DNA of 64,000 nt from Streptomyces viridochromogenes. GTDB taxonomy: Bacteria; Actinomycetota; Actinomycetes; Streptomycetales; Streptomycetaceae. The notes beneath the pieces are model-generated. The model had not been told where the DNA came from. It ran no database searches and worked only from the letters and a program-made list of their open reading frames with translations. Position 1 is the first letter of the stretch, and each line of letters begins with the position of its first letter. Shown here one piece after another: positions 55,776 to 64,000 of the stretch. The position numbers were made by a program, and so were the translations under genes. The stretch spans positions 1 to 64,000 of the forward strand of contig NZ_LGUR01000203.1 in the NCBI RefSeq assembly GCF_001270495.1, in the 5' to 3' direction.

Positions 55776-57175
55776 GCCTCACCGCTCAGTCCACGGACCC
55801 CAGCGCCCCGCGCTTCCGGGTCCGTCCCCCCGCCAACTGGATCAACGACCCCAACGGGCCCTTCCGTTGGCGGGACCGGTACCACCTCTTCTACCAGCAC
55901 AATCCCGCCGCTCCCGTGCACGCGAACGTCCACTGGGGGCATGTCTCCAGCGCCGACCTCGTGGAGTGGGAGCACCATCCGATCGCGCTCACGCCGACGC
56001 CAGGCGGCCCGGACGAGGCGGGCTGCTGGTCCGGGTGCGTGGTCGACGACGACGGTGTGCCGACGGCGGTGTACACGGGCGTCGACCGCCACCACACCGG
56101 CCTCGGCGCGATCTGTCTGGCGCGGGCGGTGGTCCCGGAGGACGAGACGCTCACCGACTGGAAACCGCGGCCGACGCCCGTGGTGACCGGTCCGCCCGCC
56201 GACCTGGACGTGGTGATGTTCCGCGACCCGTTCGTGTTCAGGAGCGGCGGGCGCCGCTGGGCGCTGGTCGGCGCGGGGCACGCCGACGGGACCCCGTCGG
56301 TGCTGCTGTACGACTGCGACGACCTGACCGACTGGCGGTTCGCGGGCGTACTCCTGGACGGCAACGACCCGGTCACGGCGGATGCCTTCGGCGACAAGGC
56401 GGTAGGCTGGGAGTGCCCGCAGCTGTACGCGACGGAGGGCGGGGAATGGGTACTGGTGTTGTCGCTGTGGGACGGGGATCCCTGCGCCACGGGGTACCTG
56501 ACGGGTCGTCTGGAACCGTGCGGTGAGGCGGAGTTGCGGTTCACTCCCCGCACCGGTGGGCGGCTCGACCACGGGCGGGACTTCTACGCCCCCGCCGTGC
56601 TCCAGGAGGCCGACCGGGCGTTGCTGTGGGGCTGGTCGTGGGAGGCCCGCGAGCAGGGCGAGGTCGACCGGGTGGGCTGGGCCGGGGTCCTGACGGCGCC
56701 GAGGGTCGTGGACGTGCACCCGGACGGCTCGCTGCGGGTCGTACCCGCACCGGAGCTCGAACTGCTGCGTGCGGCCGAGCCGTTCGTCACCGCACCGGGT
56801 CGACGCGCCCCGCTCCCTGAGGCGTACGACCTGACCGTCACCGCGTCCGGCCGCACCACCGTCAGCCTGCTGCGTTCCGCCTCGGGCGCGGAGCTGACCG
56901 TCGTGCTGGACCCGGACGAGGGCGCCGCGACGCTCGACCGGGGCGACTGGCCCCGGTCCGGGCCCGAGGGTTCGGCGCCGATCGTGGTGCGGGCGCCGGC
57001 CGGCGCGGTGCGGATCCTCGTCGACGGCTCACTGTTCGAGCTGTTCGTCGGCGATCGGGCGATGGTCACCGAACGGGTCTACCGGCGCCCGGACGACGTG
57101 CCCGAGCTCGTCGTGTCGGGCGGCCCCGGGGCCGCGGTCACCGGGTGGGAGCTGGTCCCACCGACGCACGACTGA
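55772..57175 (+). CDS. Cytoplasmic GH32 beta-fructofuranosidase (sucrase type)
   Basis: 467 residues from a TTG overlapping the permease stop (TTGA) with GGAG upstream; no signal peptide. GH32 motifs are canonical: NWINDPNGP (nucleophile Asp), MFRDPFVF and WECPQLY (acid/base Glu), with a shorter C-terminal sandwich ending LFELFVGD. It probably splits sucrose or fructo-oligosaccharides after import. It differs in site and motif from the secreted GH32 of the same locus, giving an outside/inside pair. Its 3' end overlaps that of the convergent regulator by 38 nt. Confidence 0.93.
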   Translation: MSLTAQSTDPSAPRFRVRPPANWINDPNGPFRWRDRYHLFYQHNPAAPVHANVHWGHVSSADLVEWEHHPIALTPTPGGPDEAGCWSGCVVDDDGVPTAVYTGVDRHHTGLGAICLARAVVPEDETLTDWKPRPTPVVTGPPADLDVVMFRDPFVFRSGGRRWALVGAGHADGTPSVLLYDCDDLTDWRFAGVLLDGNDPVTADAFGDKAVGWECPQLYATEGGEWVLVLSLWDGDPCATGYLTGRLEPCGEAELRFTPRTGGRLDHGRDFYAPAVLQEADRALLWGWSWEAREQGEVDRVGWAGVLTAPRVVDVHPDGSLRVVPAPELELLRAAEPFVTAPGRRAPLPEAYDLTVTASGRTTVSLLRSASGAELTVVLDPDEGAATLDRGDWPRSGPEGSAPIVVRAPAGAVRILVDGSLFELFVGDRAMVTERVYRRPDDVPELVVSGGPGAAVTGWELVPPTHD

Positions 57176-58226
57176 TCACCGGGCACGCGAGACGCCGTAC
57201 CGTCGGGGGCGGCGTCCGGCCCGTTTCGATGGCGCCCAGGAGCAGCCGGGCGGCCGCGTCGCCCATCGCCCGGTGGGGCAGCGCGACGCTGGTCAGGGGC
57301 GGGGTGAGGAACTCGGCCATGTGTTCCTGGTCGTCGTAGCCGACCACCGACAGTTCGCCGGGGACGGTGATGCCGAGCCGGGTCGCGGCGTGCAGGGCGC
57401 CGGCCGCGACCCGGTCGTTGTAGCAGAAGATCCCGGTGGGGCGCCGGTCGGCGGGGGCGCCGTCGAGGACGCGCATCGCGCCCTCGTACCCGCCGGCGAT
57501 CTCGCCGCCGGTGCGGACGACCCACTCCTTGGGGACGGTGATGCCCTCGGCGCGCAGCGCGTCCCGGAAGCCGCGCAGGCGGTCGACGGAGGCGAGGTCG
57601 TCCTGGCCGCCCACCATGGCGACCCGGTGGTGCCCCTCGTCCAGCAGCAGCCGGGCCGCCGTACGGCCGCCGGCGCGCTCGGCGGGGATGACGGCGGGCA
57701 GGGAGTCGTCCTCGGGCAGGCAGTTGGCGAGGACGCAGTGGGTGCGGTGCAGGCCCTCGGGGACGCGGACGCGGCGCAGCGACATGGCCGCGTAGATGAT
57801 GCCGTCCACGCGCCGGTCGAGGAGTTCGGCGACGGCCGCGTCCTCCTTGGCCGGGTCGCCGCCGGAGTCGATGGTCAGGACGAGGTGGTCGCTGTCCCAG
57901 GCGGTCTCCATGGCGCCGCGCAGCAGCCGGCCGGCGAAGGGCGAGGAGGCGATCTCGTCGGTGACCAGGCCGATCACGGCCGTACGGCGGCGGCGCAGGC
58001 CGCGGGCGACGGGGTCCGGACGGTAGCCGAGCTGGGCGGCGGCCTGGCGGATGCGTTCCTGGGTGGCGGGCGAGAGGTTGCCCTCGGCTCGGCCGTTGAA
58101 GACGAAGGAGACGGCGGTGTGCGACACCCCGGCGAGCCGGGCGACGTCGCGTGACGTGGGCCGCCCGGATCCCGCCGGCTGCTTCTCCTCGGTGCCGCCC
58201 ATGCCGTCCGCTGCCCTCATCCCCAC
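57138..58226 (-). CDS. LacI-family transcriptional repressor of the fructan locus
   Basis: 362 residues from GTG; an ATG two codons later (58220) is as likely. HTH: TSRDVARLAGVSHTAVSFVFNG, followed by the hinge helix RRRRTAVIGLV and a periplasmic-binding-like effector domain (VDGIIYAAMSL, PTGIFCYNDRVAAGAL, VVGYDDQEHMAEFLTPPLTSV). It converges on the sugar operon, and palindromic sites lie in the divergent GH32/importer promoter region. Repression relieved by a fructose-containing sugar is inferred from this context. Confidence 0.92.
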   Translation of the reverse strand: MGMRAADGMGGTEEKQPAGSGRPTSRDVARLAGVSHTAVSFVFNGRAEGNLSPATQERIRQAAAQLGYRPDPVARGLRRRRTAVIGLVTDEIASSPFAGRLLRGAMETAWDSDHLVLTIDSGGDPAKEDAAVAELLDRRVDGIIYAAMSLRRVRVPEGLHRTHCVLANCLPEDDSLPAVIPAERAGGRTAARLLLDEGHHRVAMVGGQDDLASVDRLRGFRDALRAEGITVPKEWVVRTGGEIAGGYEGAMRVLDGAPADRRPTGIFCYNDRVAAGALHAATRLGITVPGELSVVGYDDQEHMAEFLTPPLTSVALPHRAMGDAAARLLLGAIETGRTPPPTVRRLACPVISRASVGPAPTR

Positions 58227-58297
58227 CCGTCCGGTTGATCGATCCTCACCCTATCCGTGACGCTGGGTGTACGGCACAGTCGAGGGAAGGTCCGACA

Positions 58298-59128
58298 GTG
58301 ATCAGCATTCCGCTGCACACGCTCAACGACGGTACGACGATCCCCGCCGTCGGCCTGGGTACCTGGCCGATGGACGACACGGAGGCGGAGCAGGCGGTCG
58401 GCGACGCCCTGGAGCTGGGCTACCGCCTGGTCGACACGGCGACGAACTACCGCAACGAGACCGGCGTGGGCCGCGGGATCGCCCGCAGTGGCGTCCCGCG
58501 CGAGGAGCTGGTCGTGACGACGAAGCTCCCGGGCCGGCACCACGGCTACGAGGAGACCCTCGCCTCCTTCGAGGAGTCCCGCGCCCGTCTCGGCCTGGAC
58601 TACGTGGACCTCTATCTCATCCATTGGCCGCTCCCCCGGGTCGACAGGTACGTGGAATCCTGGAAGGCCATGATCAAGCTGCGTGAGGACGGCCTCGTCC
58701 GGTCGGTCGGCGTCTCCAACTTCACGGCCGGGCACATCGAGCGGCTGGGGAAGGAGACCGGGGTCCTGCCCTCCGTCAACCAGATCGAGCTGCACCCCCT
58801 CTTCCCGCAGGCGGAGCTGCGCGCCTTCCACGCCGACAGGGGCATCGTGACCGAGAGCTGGAGCCCGCTCGGCCGGGGCACGGACCTGCTGGACGACCCC
58901 GTCGTCGGGGCGGTCGCCGAGGCGCACGGGGTGACGCCCGGCCAGGTCGTCCTGCGCTGGCACGTCCAGCTGGGCGCCGTCCCGATCCCGAAGTCCGGCG
59001 ATCCCGGCCGGCAGCGCGCCAACCTCGACGTCTTCGGGTTCGAGCTGAGCCCTGCCCAGATGACGGCGATCACGGACCGCGCCCACCGGCGCCTCGGTGG
59101 GGACCCCGAGGTGCACGAGGAGTTCTGA
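58298..59128 (+). CDS. Aldo/keto reductase
   Basis: 276 residues from a GTG with GGGAAGG upstream; the frame is open earlier without an SD. Short 2,5-diketo-gluconate-reductase-type AKR: VGLGTWPM, catalytic Asp and Tyr in RLVDTATNYRNE, Lys in VVTTKLPG, His in LIHWPLP, and cofactor-binding IPKSGDPGRQRANLDVF. NADPH-dependent carbonyl reduction in the cytoplasm; substrate not deducible. Divergent from the LacI gene. Confidence 0.92.
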   Translation: MISIPLHTLNDGTTIPAVGLGTWPMDDTEAEQAVGDALELGYRLVDTATNYRNETGVGRGIARSGVPREELVVTTKLPGRHHGYEETLASFEESRARLGLDYVDLYLIHWPLPRVDRYVESWKAMIKLREDGLVRSVGVSNFTAGHIERLGKETGVLPSVNQIELHPLFPQAELRAFHADRGIVTESWSPLGRGTDLLDDPVVGAVAEAHGVTPGQVVLRWHVQLGAVPIPKSGDPGRQRANLDVFGFELSPAQMTAITDRAHRRLGGDPEVHEEF

Positions 59129-59183
59129 CCGTGCGTCGCGGGCGCCGCCGCGGGTACTCGGGGCGCCCGGGAAGGAGGCGCTC

Positions 59184-59795
59184 GTGGGTGAGAACGACCG
59201 GTTGCGGGACTACCGCGGCAAGCGTGACTTCGGGCGGACCCGAGAGCCGCAGGGGAGCGCGGAGACCTCCGGTGCGCAGCCGCGGTTCGTGGTGCAGATC
59301 CATGACGCCCGCACCCTGCACTTCGACTTCCGGTTGCAGGTCGACGACGTACTGAAGTCCTGGTCGGTACCGAAGGGGCCGTCCGACGATCCCCAGGACA
59401 AGCGGCTCGCCATGCCCACCGAGGATCATCCGCTGGAGTACGAGGACTTCGAGGGGGTGATCCCGCGGGGCGAGTACGGCGGCGGCACGGTGATCGTCTG
59501 GGACATCGGGACGTACGAGCCGCTGAGCCATGACCGCAAGGGGCGGCCCGTCGACTTCGGGGAGTCGATCGAGCGCGGTCATGCAACGTTCCGGCTGAGC
59601 GGGTCGAAACTGCACGGCGAGTACGCGCTCACCCGGTTTCGTGACGGGCTCGACGGTGAGCGGGAGGCGTGGCTGCTGGTGAAGGCCGGCAAGGGCGGGG
59701 CGCACGGGCACGGCACGCCCGACCCGTACCGGGCCCGTTCGGTGCGGACCGGTCGTACCCTCGGCCAGGTCGCGGCGGACGGCGACGAGGGGTGA
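59184..59795 (+). CDS. Stand-alone LigD-type 3'-phosphoesterase domain protein
   Basis: 203 residues; GTG chosen for GGAGG six nt before it. It matches the PE domain of the NHEJ ligase LigD: VVQIHDARTLHFDFRLQ (metal and active-site His/Asp), LKSWSVPKGPSDDP, MPTEDHPLEYEDFEG, IPRGEYGGGTVIVWDIGTYE and LHGEYALTRFR. The PE domain removes 3'-phosphate and a terminal ribonucleotide from DNA ends. No polymerase or ligase domain is fused, and no ku or ligD gene is seen nearby, so it acts alone or with distant partners. Confidence 0.9.
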   Translation: MGENDRLRDYRGKRDFGRTREPQGSAETSGAQPRFVVQIHDARTLHFDFRLQVDDVLKSWSVPKGPSDDPQDKRLAMPTEDHPLEYEDFEGVIPRGEYGGGTVIVWDIGTYEPLSHDRKGRPVDFGESIERGHATFRLSGSKLHGEYALTRFRDGLDGEREAWLLVKAGKGGAHGHGTPDPYRARSVRTGRTLGQVAADGDEG

Positions 59796-59913
59796 ACGTG
59801 GCGGCCGGCCGCCGGCGCGGCCGGTGTGTCTTGCGGATCTTCGGGTTCCGCCCCCAACTGGGCTTCTCTGCCCTTATGTTCGCGGCGAAACCCATCCCCA
59901 GGAGGCTCTCCGC

Positions 59914-60348
59914 ATGCGCACCGCACTCCGTGCCACCCTCACCGGCGCCGTCGCCGCCGCCACCGTCCTCGTCTGCGGCCCCGCCCACGCGACTCCCCCG
60001 GGCCCGGGAGTCACCGGCCGGACCATCAGCCAGACCACCGTCGGCGACACCGACTACGTCCTGCGAGAGGTCACGGTGCCGCCCGGCCAGGCCACCGGCT
60101 GGCACTACCACGACGGTCCCGTGTACGGATACGTGAAGCAGGGCACGCTCAGCCACTACCACTCCGACTGCGCCTCCGACGGCGTCTATCCGCAGGGCAC
60201 CGTCGTGCGCGAGCCGGGCGGACCGAGCGACGTCCACCTCGGCCGGAACCTGGGCGACACCACGCTCGTCCTGGAGGTGTTCTACATACTCCCGCACGGC
60301 GCGCCGTTCTCCGAGGACGTGCCCAACCCGGGCTGCCCGTTCCAGTGA
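59914..60348 (+). CDS. Secreted cupin-domain protein
   Basis: 144 residues; ATG with AGGAGG upstream. A Sec signal (MRTALRATLTGAVAAATVLVCG...AHA, cleavage after ~27) precedes a single cupin: GWHYHDGPVYGYVKQG supplies the first metal-binding set, and later SDVHLGRN the second. Enzymatic role unknown. Its stop abuts the stop of the convergent phosphatase gene with no bases between. Confidence 0.88.
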   Translation: MRTALRATLTGAVAAATVLVCGPAHATPPGPGVTGRTISQTTVGDTDYVLREVTVPPGQATGWHYHDGPVYGYVKQGTLSHYHSDCASDGVYPQGTVVREPGGPSDVHLGRNLGDTTLVLEVFYILPHGAPFSEDVPNPGCPFQ

Positions 60349-62697
60349 TCACACCGGCGGCAGCGGCTGTTCCGCCCAGATCGTCTTGCCGCTGCCGGTC
60401 TGCCGGCTGCCCCAGCGCTGGGTGAGCTGGGCCACGAGCAGCAGTCCGCGGCCACCCTCGTCGTAGGCGTGGGCCCGGCGCAGATGCGGGGAGGTGGAAC
60501 TGCCGTCGGAGACCTCGCAGATGAGGGTGCGGTCGCGGATCAGGCGGAGCTGGATGGGCGGGGCGCCGTAGCGGATGGCGTTGGTGACGAGTTCGCTGAC
60601 GACGAGTTCGGTGACGAAGGACGCCTCGTCCAGTCCCCATGCGGTCAGTTGGTCCGTGGCGGCCTGCCGGGTGGCCGCCACGTGCTCGGGGTCGGGCAGG
60701 ACGTCCCAGGTGGCGATACGGTCCGCGCCCAGGGCCCGGGTGCGGGCCAGCAGCAGGGCCACGTCGTCGCTGGGATCCTCCGGCAGCACGGCCTTGAGGA
60801 CGGTGTCGCAGAGGTCGTCGAGGGTCTCGGCGGGCGCGGTCAGCGCACGGCACAGTTCGGCGGTGGCGTGGTCGATGTCGCGGTCGCGGTCCTCGATGAG
60901 TCCGTCCGTGTACAGGGCGACCAGCGAGTTCTCGGGCAGCTCCACCTCCACCGCCTCGAAGGGCAGCCCGCCGACACCCAGCGGGGGTCCGGCGCTCACC
61001 TCGATGACCTGGCTGGTGCCGTCGGGCAGCACGAGGGCGGGTGGTGGATGGCCGGCGGAGGCGAGGCCGAGACGGCGGGTGACGGGGTCGTAGACGGAGT
61101 AGAGGCAGGTGGCGCCCAGTTCGGCGACCTCGGCGGTGTCGTCCCCGGCCAGGTGGGTGACCAGGTCGTCGAGGTGGGTGAGGAGTTCGTCGGGCGGCAG
61201 GTCCACGTCGGCGAGGGTGCGTACGGCCGTGCACAGACGCCCCATGGTGGCCGACGACGGGATGCCGTGTCCGACGACGTCACCGACGACGAGGGCGACG
61301 CGGCCGCCGGACAGCGGGATCACGTCGAACCAGTCGCCGCCGATGCCTGCCTGCGATCCGGACGGCCGATAGCGGTGGGCCACCTCGACGGCGGCCTGTC
61401 CGGGCAGGCCCCGGGGCAGCAGGTTGTGCTGGAGGGCCAGCGCGGTGGTGCGCTCACGGGCGAAGCGGCGGGCGTTGTCGATGCAGACGGCGGCCCGGCT
61501 GGCGAGTTCCTCGGCGAAGACGGCGTCGTCCTCGCCGTAGTCGTCCGGCTGTCTGATGCGTACGGCCACGGCGACGCCGAGCGTGGTGCCACGGGCCCGC
61601 AGCGGCACCGCCATCATCGAGTGGGCGCCCACGCGGTGCTGCCGGCCCTCCGGGGCCCGGGTGTTGCGTTCCGCGACCCACCGCATGAAGGCCGGCTCAC
61701 CCGCCTGGCTCTGCAGGACCCTGCTTTCCAGGATCGCCCGCGCCGGCGGCGAGAACGGCGGGTAGTAGTCCACCTCGCCCAGGCGCACGGCGGCTTCCGG
61801 AGTGCCCTCGGTGCCGGAGCCGTGGGCGACCCGGCGCAGGGCGATGTCCGTGCCGGACAGGGCGGGCGGCTCCTCCGCTCCCAGGACCCAGTCGAACAGG
61901 TCCACGCTGGCGAAGTCGGCGAACCGGGGCACCACGATCGCGATCAGTTCCTCGGCGGTGCGGACCACGTCCAGGGTGGTGCCGATGGCGGCGGCCGCCT
62001 CGTTCAGCAGGGCCAGCCGCTGCCGCGCCCAGTACTGGTCGGAGCTGTCGAAGGCGGCGAGCGCGGTGCCGATCAGCTCGCCGGAGGAGTCCCGCACCGG
62101 CCACATGTCGGTGGTCCAGGCGTGCTCCCGGTTCAGTGCGGGGGCGCCGGTGAAGCTCTCGTAGCGCAGCGGTCTGCCCGTCACCGCGACCTGGCGCAGA
62201 TGCCACAGAAAGCCCCGGCTGTGCTTCTCGTCCGCCACTGTCTCCGGGAAGTGGCGTCCGATCAGGACCTCCTCCGGTACGCCCATGACCTTGCAGGCGG
62301 CCTCGTTGAGCCGTAGGTAGCGCTGATCGGTGTCGAAGACGGACATGGACATGGACGCCTGCTGGAAGGCCCTCTCCGCCAGGGTGGGTTTGTGCTCGTC
62401 GGGGGCCAGAGCGGTGATCGCGTATCCGTCCGCAGCGCCGTCCTGGCCCAGCAGGGCGGACGCCGTCACCTGCAGGGCGACGGTCGAGCCGTCCGGGTGG
62501 CGCAGCACGACGGTGCCGGTCAGCGCCGCCACGGCCTCGGGGAGCGGCTGCTCGGCGAGCAGTTCCCGCGCCGGCCGTCCCACGGCCTCCTCGGCCGTAC
62601 GGCCGGTGAGCTGCCGGGCACCCTCGCTCCACCCCTTGACCACACCCTGGGCGTCGAGGATCGCCACGGCGGAGACGCGCTCCATGTCGTCCAGCAT
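60349..62697 (-). CDS. PAS-GAF-SpoIIE phosphatase with C-terminal anti-sigma-type ATPase domain
   Basis: 782 residues; ATG chosen for GGAGGA four to five nt before it. Domains in order: PAS ~5-105, PAS ~115-230 (SMSMSVFDTDQRYLRLNEAACKVMG), GAF ~240-415, PP2C-like SpoIIE ~430-640 (GGDWFDV near 455, GDVVGHG, SDDVALLLAR) and a HATPase of the RsbW kind ~655-782 (N box SELVTNAIRYG near 704, EGGRGLLLV). Such Streptomyces proteins dephosphorylate anti-anti-sigma factors and can also phosphorylate or bind them, linking signals to alternative sigma factors. No membrane segments, so the signal is cytoplasmic. No sigma-factor genes adjacent. Confidence 0.93.
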   Translation of the reverse strand: MLDDMERVSAVAILDAQGVVKGWSEGARQLTGRTAEEAVGRPARELLAEQPLPEAVAALTGTVVLRHPDGSTVALQVTASALLGQDGAADGYAITALAPDEHKPTLAERAFQQASMSMSVFDTDQRYLRLNEAACKVMGVPEEVLIGRHFPETVADEKHSRGFLWHLRQVAVTGRPLRYESFTGAPALNREHAWTTDMWPVRDSSGELIGTALAAFDSSDQYWARQRLALLNEAAAAIGTTLDVVRTAEELIAIVVPRFADFASVDLFDWVLGAEEPPALSGTDIALRRVAHGSGTEGTPEAAVRLGEVDYYPPFSPPARAILESRVLQSQAGEPAFMRWVAERNTRAPEGRQHRVGAHSMMAVPLRARGTTLGVAVAVRIRQPDDYGEDDAVFAEELASRAAVCIDNARRFARERTTALALQHNLLPRGLPGQAAVEVAHRYRPSGSQAGIGGDWFDVIPLSGGRVALVVGDVVGHGIPSSATMGRLCTAVRTLADVDLPPDELLTHLDDLVTHLAGDDTAEVAELGATCLYSVYDPVTRRLGLASAGHPPPALVLPDGTSQVIEVSAGPPLGVGGLPFEAVEVELPENSLVALYTDGLIEDRDRDIDHATAELCRALTAPAETLDDLCDTVLKAVLPEDPSDDVALLLARTRALGADRIATWDVLPDPEHVAATRQAATDQLTAWGLDEASFVTELVVSELVTNAIRYGAPPIQLRLIRDRTLICEVSDGSSTSPHLRRAHAYDEGGRGLLLVAQLTQRWGSRQTGSGKTIWAEQPLPPV

Positions 62698-62760
62698 GAG
62701 TCCTCCGCGGCACCGCATCAACCGCGACGCCACGACGGTTGCGTCCGCGTGGCGGCCGGG

Positions 62761-63219
62761 TCAGTCGCGCAGCGCGGCGAGGGCCCGGTCGGCGTGGGTG
62801 TTCATCCGCAGTTCGCTGCGGACGACCTCCAGGACCGTGCGGTCCTGCCCTATGACGAAGGTGACCCGTTTGGTGGGGGCCAGCGAGAAGCCACGTGCCA
62901 CGCCGAACCGCTCCCGGATCGTCCCGTCGGCGTCGGAGAGCAGGGTCATGCCGAGCGTGTGGCGGTCGGCGAACTCCTGCTGTCGTTCGACCGCGTCACC
63001 GCTGATGCCCACGGGCCGTGCCCCGACTGCGGCGAACTCGGCGGCGAGATCCCGGAAGTGGCAGGCTTCCGCGGTGCAGCCGGGGGTGAGGGCGGCGGGG
63101 TAGAAGAACAGCACCACCGGTCCCTCGGCGAGCAGGTCGGTGAGGCTGCGGGTGGTGCCGGTCTCGTCCGGCAGCGAGAAGTCCTCGACCTTGTCGCCGA
63201 CCTTCAGCTGTGCGCTCAT
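62761..63219 (-). CDS. bcp: Peroxiredoxin, BCP/PrxQ type
   Basis: 152 residues. The PxxxTPGCTxExCxFR motif is intact (PAALTPGCTAEACHFRD), giving peroxidatic and resolving Cys five residues apart, plus GISGDAVERQQEFADRH. It reduces hydroperoxides with thioredoxin as donor. The ATG (SD GAGGG) overlaps the stop of the upstream doxX-like gene (ATGA), so they form a two-gene operon. Confidence 0.93.
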   Translation of the reverse strand: MSAQLKVGDKVEDFSLPDETGTTRSLTDLLAEGPVVLFFYPAALTPGCTAEACHFRDLAAEFAAVGARPVGISGDAVERQQEFADRHTLGMTLLSDADGTIRERFGVARGFSLAPTKRVTFVIGQDRTVLEVVRSELRMNTHADRALAALRD

Positions 63220-63596
63220 GCCCGGCCCTCCGCGTTCCTGGCGACGCCCCGCGCCCAGAGCACGAGGGGGATCTGGAGCGGCAGCCGGCCGAAGGCGGCC
63301 GCCTTCTGCGGGGCCGGGCGGTGCCGCCAGTCGGCGGCCATCTTCACGTTGGCGGGGAACACGCCGACGAAGAACGCCGCCGTGGCCAGCGCGGCGGCCT
63401 TGCGGGTGCGCGGCAGCGCGAGACCCGCCGCCAGCGCGAGTTCGGCGACGCCGCTGGCGTACGTCCAGGTCCGGGGTGTCCCGGGAAGGGCGCGCGGCAC
63501 GGTCGCGTCGAACTGGCGGGGGGCGGCGAAGTGGGCGACGCCCGCGGTGGCCAGCAGGCCGGCGAGCAGCAGGGGTGAGCGTTGGGACCGGGGCAC
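63216..63596 (-). CDS. DoxX-family membrane protein
   Basis: 126 residues from GTG with a strong AAGGAGG SD five nt away. Four hydrophobic helices with the DoxX pattern: LLAGLLATAGVAHFAAP, a basic loop, YASGVAELALAAGLALP and PLQIPLVLWARGVAR. Role unknown; in mycobacteria a DoxX relative works with redox enzymes, which agrees with translational coupling to a peroxiredoxin here. Confidence 0.88.
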   Translation of the reverse strand: MPRSQRSPLLLAGLLATAGVAHFAAPRQFDATVPRALPGTPRTWTYASGVAELALAAGLALPRTRKAAALATAAFFVGVFPANVKMAADWRHRPAPQKAAAFGRLPLQIPLVLWARGVARNAEGRA

Positions 63597-63688
63597 GGAT
63601 CCTCCTTGGACGGCCTGCTCCTTTTGGATGGCCTGCCACCGGATGCTACCGGAGGGTAGGCCACCGCCCGGCACCCGCCCCCGCCTCT

Positions 63689-64000
63689 TCATCGGCCCTG
63701 TGATGGGCGGCGGTTGTGGGTTCCGGGCGTGTAGCCGAAGGAGCGGCGGAAGACGTCGATGAAGGCGCTGGCGGAGGACCAGCCGCAGCGGTGGGCGACG
63801 GTGGTGACGGGCGTGTCCTCGGCGAGCAGCCGCAGCGCGTGATAGAGACGCGACTGGGTGCGCCACTGTGGGAAGGTCATGCCGAACTCGCTGCGGAAGA
63901 GCCGGCTGAGGGTGCGCTCGCCGACGCCGGTCGCGGCGCCGAGTGCGGCGAGCGTGCGGGGGTCGGCGGGGTCGGCGTGGACGAGCGCGCAGACCTCGGC
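63689..64000 (-). CDS. AraC-family regulator, C-terminal part, cut by right edge
   Basis: The last ~103 codons of a minus-strand gene whose start lies beyond the window. Both AraC helix-turn-helix units are present: LAALGAATGVGERTLSRLFRSEFG, and after MTFPQWRTQSRLYHALRLL the second, VTTVAHRCGWSSASAFIDVFRRSFGYTPG. An ATG at 63880 is internal, not the true start. The sensor domain is missing, so the effector is unknown. It lies upstream of the doxX-bcp pair on the same strand. Confidence 0.9.
   Translation of the reverse strand, partial: AEVCALVHADPADPRTLAALGAATGVGERTLSRLFRSEFGMTFPQWRTQSRLYHALRLLAEDTPVTTVAHRCGWSSASAFIDVFRRSFGYTPGTHNRRPSQGR

Noticed and set aside
1..64000. CRISPR arrays, tRNA or rRNA genes, insertion sequences, attachment sites
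   Set aside because: No regularly spaced repeats, cloverleaf-like segments, transposase or integrase sequences or terminal repeats were found on reading both strands.

Overview
The window is chromosomal DNA of a high-GC actinomycete, very probably Streptomyces. The evidence is third-position G/C throughout, GTG/TTG starts with purine-rich Shine-Dalgarno (SD) sequences, a complete conservon (cvnA-D plus a P450 pair), a SpoIIE/PAS/GAF phosphatase, a YciO protein, Tat-exported sugar-uptake proteins and very large modular PKS/NRPS genes. I saw no tRNA, rRNA, CRISPR array, insertion sequence or integrase.

Region 1 (1-16.8 kb, minus strand) is the upstream end of a polyketide cluster that runs off the left edge. 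Transcription order is a fatty acyl-AMP ligase (FAAL), then a 4573-residue PKS, then a truncated gene that opens with a carrier domain. The PKS reads ACP-KS-AT-DH-KR-ACP-KS-AT-DH-KR-ACP-C-FkbH. The logic is fatty-acid activation, loading on the N-terminal ACP, two extensions, then a condensation domain and a C-terminal FkbH-type (glyceryl-loading) domain. A palindrome-rich control region lies upstream of the FAAL.

Region 2 (16.9-22.5 kb, plus strand) is a conservon: sensor-kinase-like CvnA, roadblock CvnB, DUF742 CvnC, small GTPase CvnD, then two overlapping cytochrome P450 genes. The first P450 has lost the otherwise near-invariant ExxR arginine. Region 3 (22.5-37.5 kb) is a mixed chromosomal stretch: a PucR-type regulator, YciO, dienelactone hydrolase, a DUF3592 membrane protein behind a perfect 12-bp inverted repeat, a DHFR-like reductase, a transglutaminase-like protein coupled to an MFS exporter, DUF899, another MFS exporter, an arginase-family hydrolase, an MHYT membrane sensor, a metallophosphoesterase and a luciferase-like monooxygenase.

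Region 4 (37.5-50.7 kb, minus strand) is a second, compact lipopeptide-type system. A TauD-like Fe(II)/2-oxoglutarate dioxygenase precedes one giant gene: FAAL-ACP-KS-AT-KR-ACP-C-A-PCP-C-reductase. The last ~400 residues resemble cyanobacterial acyl-ACP reductase (AAR) rather than a thioesterase or SDR-type thioester reductase. This is the most unusual feature I see.

Region 5 (50.8-58.2 kb) is a fructan-use locus: a Tat-secreted GH32 fructanase divergent from a sugar ABC importer (binding protein and two permeases, no ATPase) ending in a second, cytoplasmic GH32, with a convergent LacI-type repressor. A pair of inverted 10-bp operator-like elements lies in the divergent promoter region. Region 6 (58.2-64 kb) holds an aldo-keto reductase, a stand-alone LigD phosphoesterase domain, a secreted cupin, the SpoIIE-type phosphatase, a DoxX-peroxiredoxin pair and the 3' part of an AraC-family regulator cut by the right edge.
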